From contig JAHBMJ010002158.1 in assembly GCA_018398765.1 (NCBI GenBank), positions 1 through 22,349 on the forward strand: DNA of 22,349 nt, read 5' to 3'. The first letter of the stretch is position 1. Every line of letters starts with the position of its first letter. The translations under genes and the position numbers were made by a program. Origin of the DNA: Chromera velia (lineage: Eukaryota > Sar > Chromeraceae). The notes beneath the pieces are model-generated. The model saw only the letters and a program-made list of their open reading frames with translations, had not been told where the DNA came from and searched no databases. Positions 17,577 to 22,349 of the stretch are shown in pieces.

Positions 17577-18345
17577 TAGTTTGCCCTATACACAGTATGG
17601 TTAGGAGTTACTACTAGCCTTTTTAGGCCAGTAACGAGTTACCGTCACTGGTCCATCAGTTTGGTAACCATAAGATGGTAACTAGCAGACTACAGCAGAC
17701 TTAAAGGCGTGTACCCGTGTATACCACTATACATCACTACCATGGTACTTTAAAGAAAAACTCTGGTAAAAACAGTTGCTAAACCTAGATTCTAGGCTCC
17801 CCATACGTAAAAAAATAAATTAAAAAAATTCGGCTAAAACCTAAATTAGTTTTTTTATTTTTTTATTTTTGCGCATCAGCTGGTTTTTGAGCTTTGAACT
17901 TGAAGTGTCTGCTTCAAAAAAATAAATAAATAAATAAATAAAAAGTAAAAGTGATTTTGGGCAATTAACTATTTTATTTTTTTACGTATGGGATCGAGCC
18001 TAGCCTATTTTAAAGCCTGACCACTTAACTTATTAGCAGTTTAAAACCCTGAAATGATCATGCTCAAATAATATATGCAGCATAATATACTATACATAAT
18101 GATATACTGGTTTAATAATAATAGAGTTTAGTCATAAAATGATAAACATTGAGTTTTACTAATCTAAAATTGGTTTTGTGGTTTAAGTTTGACTCAGAAT
18201 GTGGCTAAATCTGCCTGTTTTTAGCTACTACCACTACCATTGGAACACTACTACCGTAACCACAAAATTAGTAACCGGGCGGCCCAGCGGCCGCCTAGTA
18301 ACCATCCTACTTTCGTTACTCCTAACCGTACTATGTAGTTTGCCC
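17577..18345. mobile_element. MITE-like element with terminal inverted repeats and 10-bp flanking repeat
   Basis: The direct repeat TAGTTTGCCC lies at 17,577-17,586 and 18,336-18,345. Just inside are inverted ends: CACAGTATGGTTAGGAGTTAC starting at about 17,591, and the complement of CATAGTACGGTTAGGAGTAAC ending at 18,335. The inside (about 749 bp) is AT-rich, has repeated GTAAC/GTTAC motifs near both ends and no coding capacity. A 10-bp target duplication suits a Mutator-like origin more than mariner-type, but the family is not settled by this. Confidence 0.75.
17793..18003. repeat. Internal inverted repeat nested in the MITE-like element
   Basis: Arms TAGGCTCC(…)CCATACGTAAAAAAATAAA at about 17,793-17,820 and its reverse complement at about 17,971-18,003 (TTTTTTTACGTATGGG followed by AGCCTA). 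Between them lie T-runs and an (AATA)n run at about 17,920-17,943. It may be a second, smaller element inserted in the first. Confidence 0.6.
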
Positions 18346-18960
18346 ATATTTAGTCACTAGTTTTAAAATATTACCATATTTACCTATATTTACTAATATT
18401 TATCTTGTAATGAGAGAGTATGGTAGATCTGTTCGATCTGTTTCTGATTGACTGCATACAAATCTGCTCAAAGGTCTTTATGCATACTGTGTCTGTCTTT
18501 ATGCTTCCTGTACAGCTGTTTTGACCTTGCGAACTTCAAAGTTTTGAAAGGCCTCTTCAGCAGGATTCAAAGACTCTGCCATGTATGCACTAGCAAGGAA
18601 GGAAGCACGCAATTCAATCTGTTAGGTGTCACGATTTGAGCTAGTAGTTGCTTTACCGATTCGATTGCATCGCGGCGATCGGAGGTCAAATCGCGGCCTG
18701 CCAGCTCCCCGCATTTCATACGCGCGGCTTGGGGGGCTCTTAGATCTTCTGCTTCGTTTGTGTAGCCCTTTGGCCGTGCAAACTCTGCGCAAGCGAGGAG
18801 CATGCATCGCGATCATCGTTCTGACCTTCCATATATATCTAACCTTCGTGAGCTATATCTGAAGCAGTCGTTGGAAGCTTGAAGCAACCTCTTTCTTCTT
18901 GGTTCCCTCGTCTGCTTTTCGTTTCGCTCTGCTGTTCTGTTCTGTCTCTGTCTTACTATT
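18346..18960. other. Intergenic stretch with a GC-richer island
   Basis: AT-rich until about 18,420, then more balanced, with a GC-rich core around 18,640-18,810. A 78-codon minus-strand frame (18,803-18,567) and a 78-codon plus-strand frame (18,626-18,862) overlap here. Neither has a recognisable domain, splice pattern or partner, so I do not call a gene. Confidence 0.4.
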
Positions 18961-18965
18961 TTTAT

Positions 18966-19415
18966 AGGGTTTATAATGATTATAATTTTTTCTCTAGTTT
19001 TTTCTACAAACTTGCTATAACACTGATACTCATTATGAAAAAGACATAATGATTATTAAAAATCATAATGATTATACATTGATGCAATCATTGCAATGTT
19101 CAACTTGTGATATCCCATGAAGTATTGACAATGCGACAGATAGACATAGCGGGAAGGCCCTAGGGCGGAACATATCAATCAATCAATCAATCAATCAATG
19201 GAACTTTCTAGCTCAAAATTTCTTTACAAAACAGGGTTGATTTATAAAGTTAATAAAGTTTGTTTTTTATTTTCTTTTTTGTTCATTTTGGATTACATAC
19301 ATAATTATTATGAATTTGATAATCATTATTATTATAATCATAATCATTATGCTAAACTTAGTTACATAATCATTATAAAAAATTAAGGTCACTATAAATT
19401 TTCATAATGATTATA
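18966..19415. repeat. ATAATGATTAT / ATAATCATTAT repeat cluster
   Basis: ATAATGATTAT recurs at about 18,973, 19,047, 19,067 and 19,405, and the reverse form ATAATCATTAT near 19,319-19,375 in several overlapping copies. The arrangement (forward copies on both sides, reverse copies inside the right part) looks like an AT-rich inverted-repeat element, but I cannot fix its ends. Confidence 0.5.
19172..19199. repeat. (AATC)n microsatellite
   Basis: About six copies of AATC in a row (AATCAATCAATC and onward), lying inside the AT-rich repeat cluster. Confidence 0.85.
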
Positions 19416-19430
19416 CGTAGTATGACCCTT

Positions 19431-19610
19431 TGAGTTATCCCATTGATGTAAGCCGACCTCCGGCAGTGGACCGCGGGCATAACCCGGAAGATCACTGCTA
19501 TGCTATGTTGTACTGTGTTAGACCAAATTCATAACATTGCTCAGACTGCCTTTTACCATTGGGACACGATGGCTGGCGGGTTAAGTCACATCATCATCAT
19601 CACAAACAAT
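19431..19610. other. GC-richer insert ending in an ATC run
   Basis: A block of distinct composition with the internal palindrome-like CCGACCTCCGGCAGTGGACCG and CGGGCATAACCCGG, ending in TCATCATCATCATCAC at about 19,592-19,606. A short trinucleotide tail is often seen at the 3' end of some LINE or SINE copies, so a truncated retroelement tail is possible. No coding sequence is seen. Confidence 0.25.
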
Positions 19611-19621
19611 TAAGTTGCTAG

Positions 19622-19951
19622 TGTTGCCTAACAAGTTGTTGTAGTGTAATCAGCCACTTATAGAGAGGAGGCGGGCGTGCATTGGTCGGCCCGACTTGGC
19701 CGGTCCCGTGCTGCTGCATTGCCTATCAATGCAGCGCGGCTTGAGACATTTAATTTACGGAGACGGAGAAAATACATGCGTCAATCCATGTTGTGAAATT
19801 GCTCAGTGAAATGCTCAGGATGATTCGATGGAACAACTATCGATCGATGAGAGCAGAAGCCGGACAAACATCTTGCATTATTATTCCTGTATAGAGAACC
19901 GTGTAAGTAACTAGACTGATGTCCTTAACTAGACTATTCTAGTTCTCTTCA
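19622..19951 (+). repeat. Probable 5' LTR of a copia-like element
   Basis: The 3' edge is well placed: the sequence ends CTCTTCA and is followed at once by a primer-binding match. The 5' edge is uncertain; TG starts at 19,622 (TGTTGCC) or 19,637 (TGTTGTAG) give an LTR of 330 or 315 bp with TG…CA ends. The partner LTR lies beyond the window, so terminal identity cannot be tested. Confidence 0.5.
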
Positions 19952-19960
19952 TGGTAGCAG
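19952..19960 (+). other. Primer-binding site, initiator tRNA-Met type
   Basis: TGGTAGCAG directly after the LTR end. Eukaryotic initiator tRNA-Met commonly ends …CTGCTACCA, whose complement begins TGGTAGCAG, the usual primer of copia-type elements. The match is nine bases and then stops. Confidence 0.55.
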
Positions 19961-20031
19961 TTGGTTCTTTTCTCTTTCTTCTCAGGGTCGGTTGGTCTGT
20001 ATCAGAGTGTAGCTTTCCCTCTCTGATGGAC

Positions 20032-21105
20032 GGAGACCAACCTCGAGGGGCCGATGGCCGTTTTATCTCCAAAGGCCCTTCTGATCAAAGCCCCAGCCCC
20101 TCTTACTTGGACTTGTTGACCACCAATGTCAACAAATTGGCGCAGTTGTTTCTTTCTCAGTCCCCTTCTGTTTTCGCTTCTGTTCCGTCTCCGACAGTCA
20201 CTCCCACCCCCACCACTGACACGGGGAAATTCGCCCCATGGAAGTGTGAGCTCCCCTTCAAGGACACTCACGGGGGTAGAGTCGCGATTGTCAAGGCGTT
20301 TGAAGACCACTGCAAATTGCAGCCTGCGAGTGTGCCGTCAGACATCTGTGCAGCAGCATTGCGCAAGGGTTTGCAAAAATACTCTGAGCTCTACGATCTT
20401 GTCTCAGATCTCTCCCCTCCCGAGTCTGATGATGTCGAACACTGCAAGAATGTCATCTTGCAGTCGTCGGGGGAAACCGAACACAAGCGGATGTTCACAA
20501 ACTTCCGCTCCCTTTTTACTCTGTCCACTTCCGACTCCTCCAACGTTGAGAAGTACATCGAGACGGTGAAGGCAGCCTGCCAAGAAATTTCCCGTCTCTC
20601 GTTGCAGGAAGAGATTGTCCCTGTGTGGTCCGGGGTGGGAGACAAAACCGATCTCAGCACTTGGAGGGTAGAGAAGAAGCTCGTTCCCCTCCTTAACCCC
20701 CTCACCCGCCGTCAGGGGCAGCTCGCTTCCCTGGTCCTCATCAACGGCATTTCCGACAGCACTGTACGTGCGAATGTTGAGAGCAGCATCGCCCCCCATA
20801 TGCCTTTCGATGGAGATGATGGTGCGGTAGCCAAATTCCGCCACTTTGCCCAGCCCTCTTGTTTTTCCCGTCTCCCTGCCAATCCATCCATTCCTGCACA
20901 AACGCACGGCGTGCAGCTAACGGGTCGCTCTTCCACTGGCCACCCTCGGCCCTGTGCAAGTGGACTGTCTCGCAAGCGCCCTCACTGTGAACACAAGACC
21001 CACCGTTCCGAAGAGTGCCTGAAACAGCACTACTGCAGCGATTGTGATCACTGGGGACATAAGACGGTGACTGTGACCTCACCCATGACCACTTTGCCCT
21101 CTTGA
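20032..21105 (+). CDS. Copia-like Gag (capsid/nucleocapsid) ORF
   Basis: ATG at 20,032 follows the primer site by about 70 bases; the frame stops at 21,103-21,105. The N-terminal 80 residues are Ser/Pro/Thr-rich. The middle (about 20,230-20,860) is a helical region with a regular pattern of charged and hydrophobic residues, as in UBN2-type Gag capsids. The C terminus has basic residues and a Cys/His-rich end (C-E-H-K-T-H…C…C-S-D-C-D-H-W-G-H). The last knuckle lacks its fourth ligand in this frame; the missing Cys is present in the next frame, so a one-base frame break lies at about 21,061-21,066. Upstream in-frame codons reach 19,951, but that region is the primer site. Confidence 0.75.
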   Translation, partial: GDQPRGADGRFISKGPSDQSPSPSYLDLLTTNVNKLAQLFLSQSPSVFASVPSPTVTPTPTTDTGKFAPWKCELPFKDTHGGRVAIVKAFEDHCKLQPASVPSDICAAALRKGLQKYSELYDLVSDLSPPESDDVEHCKNVILQSSGETEHKRMFTNFRSLFTLSTSDSSNVEKYIETVKAACQEISRLSLQEEIVPVWSGVGDKTDLSTWRVEKKLVPLLNPLTRRQGQLASLVLINGISDSTVRANVESSIAPHMPFDGDDGAVAKFRHFAQPSCFSRLPANPSIPAQTHGVQLTGRSSTGHPRPCASGLSRKRPHCEHKTHRSEECLKQHYCSDCDHWGHKTVTVTSPMTTLPS

Positions 21106-22349
21106 GAGCCTATGGCTACAGCGGAGGCGGGGGCGGATCCGGCGGGAATGGGGGCGGGCAGGGAAAGAGGGGGAGACAGTCTACAGAATCAGGGAAGGGG
21201 CGAGCTTGTCAGCAGGGAGGGGCCCTAACTGGCGAGACGAATGAGTCAGAGGCATCGGATGCAGATTCGGAGGCCTTCCCTGCAGCTGCCGCTGTAGGGC
21301 ATTTATCACAGTCAGCTTTTTCTCTTCCTGTTTCTTCTGGTTTCTCTTTTGACGGTTTTGTGTGTTTGCTTGATCTGGGTGCAAGTGACACTACGTGCAC
21401 TCGTGGCTGGCTGAACAAGCATGCTGAAGAGTCAGGGTTGCAATGGACTGAGACTGATTTGCCGACACCTCTTTCCGTTGTTACTGCTTGTCGAACGAAA
21501 GTGAGGATGCGGTGCCGTGCCACCATTCCTTGCAAACTAAATGGGCAGCCTGCTGTGTTGAAACCGTCCATCATAGAACCAGAAGCAGTCACCCTCCCAC
21601 TCATCGGCAATCAGCGTCTCATCAAACTAGGCGCGCGATTTGACTATTGGACTGGATCCTTGGTACTCCCCTCCACCGTTATCAATTTTCTCCGTGCAGC
21701 AAATGATCTATTTTTTCTGCCTCTGGAGATAGACGGGACTTCCCCGCCCGAGTCCCCACCTGCTTTGAATTCCCCTTCTGTGTCTCCAGCGGCCGTTGCG
21801 GTGGACCCTGCATCACCTGTGTCCCCTCCGTTATCTCCTTCTCCAGTTGTCCTCGTAAATGGGCACCTCCCCGCTCGTTTGAAGGTAGCCAAACAGAAGA
21901 AGCAGCATCGAGGAAATCGCACCCAGTCTCATGTTGTGAAAACCCATTCGGGAGAATCCGCTGTCTCTCCCCCCGTTTCATCATCTTATAACAGTTCTTC
22001 AGCCTCCAATCAGCCTCCTTCTCAGCAACCAAAATCTTCTTTCTTATAGGACCTCCCCCCCATTTCCATCAAAGCCACTGTTGATGAACTCATCCGCGCA
22101 CATCACGAATGGTTAGGACACGCAGGCATCGAGGCCACTTGGCGTTCCCTCCGTGCGTCCCTTTTTGACCTTCTTCCCGGTCGCAGCAGCATTTCCCGCC
22201 GTGCCGTTCAACGCGCCCTGCTCCCATGCATCCGAGGGGGTACGTGTGCGCATGTGAAGCCAAGGCATGGGGGAGACGGCACCCGGGGGTCTTTGAAGGT
22301 CGATCGCCCCGGGCAGCGAGTATGTTGTGACCTTGTGATGGGGTTGAAA
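21063..22349 (+). pseudogene. Copia-like Pol: protease and start of integrase, interrupted, runs off window
   Basis: This frame is open from 21,063, after a TAA at 21,060. It begins with the Cys that completes the Gag knuckle, then a Gly-rich linker. A retropepsin-like domain follows (about 21,340-21,690) with L-L-D-L-G-A-S in place of the usual D-S/T-G-A, and a second landmark P-L-I-G…L-G-A. A Pro/Ser-rich linker runs to a TAG at 22,047-22,049. The same frame continues after the stop with H-H-E-W-L-G-H and a C-x5-C pair, the integrase zinc-binding region. The window ends at C-C-D-L-V-M-G, probably the first catalytic Asp region. The order protease then integrase marks the copia group. The stop, the frame break and the altered protease triad point to an inactive copy. 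Confidence 0.7.

Noticed and set aside
18567..18862. Two overlapping ~78-codon frames in a GC-richer island
   Set aside because: Short, on opposite strands, no recognisable domain, splice signals or neighbours; composition alone explains their openness.
1..22349. CRISPR arrays, rRNA or tRNA genes
   Set aside because: No spacer-repeat structure, no rRNA segments and no cloverleaf-like sequence were seen. The only tRNA-related signal is the nine-base primer site at 19,952.

Overview
The window reads as nuclear DNA of a unicellular eukaryote. The evidence is a long multi-exon gene with canonical GT-AG introns and T/C-rich acceptors, a non-LTR retrotransposon, a Ty1/copia-type LTR retrotransposon, and several non-coding inverted-repeat elements. 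Codon use, intron style and repeat load would suit a photosynthetic alveolate such as a chromerid alga, but nothing here proves the organism and that guess is weak.

Layout. (1) 1-3,798, minus strand: the 5' part of a LINE-type element. A coiled-coil ORF1 region carries in-frame stops. ORF2 is open without a stop from 2,389 to the window edge and holds an apurinic-type endonuclease domain. A 420-bp GAA/TTC trinucleotide repeat lies inside ORF2 and is read there as a serine tract. The reverse transcriptase lies outside the window. (2) 3,800-5,900: no gene. This stretch holds a 454-bp fold-back element and two diverged tandem copies of a roughly 380-450-bp repeat rich in small hairpins. (3) 5,954-16,726, plus strand: the main gene, 18 proposed exons encoding about 2,300 residues (2,213 if exon 9 is skipped). 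It has a signal peptide exon, then ten consecutive exons (2-11) that each encode one six-cysteine module and are all bounded by phase-1 introns. A different extracellular region (exons 12-15) and a divergent seventh module type (exon 16) follow. The C-terminal half has about nine membrane segments with large cytoplasmic linkers and one large outside loop. (4) 16,727-19,620: AT-rich intergenic DNA with a MITE-like element (17,587-18,335) flanked by a 10-bp direct repeat, ATAATGATTAT-type repeats, and simple repeats. (5) 19,622-22,349, plus strand: the 5' end of a copia-like retrotransposon (LTR, primer site matching initiator tRNA-Met, gag, protease, start of integrase). It is damaged by one frame break and one in-frame stop and runs off the window.

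The main interest is the gene in region 3. Exons 2-5 with their introns were copied in tandem as a 2,104-bp unit. The breakpoints fall at the same CAGCAA hexamer inside homologous exons, so exon 6 is a chimera. One copied exon (9) has lost one base and carries a stop. Because every module exon is phase 1-1, skipping exon 9 would keep the frame. I do not recognise the module or the membrane domain as a named family; the protein looks like a surface receptor or sensor, which is inference from topology.
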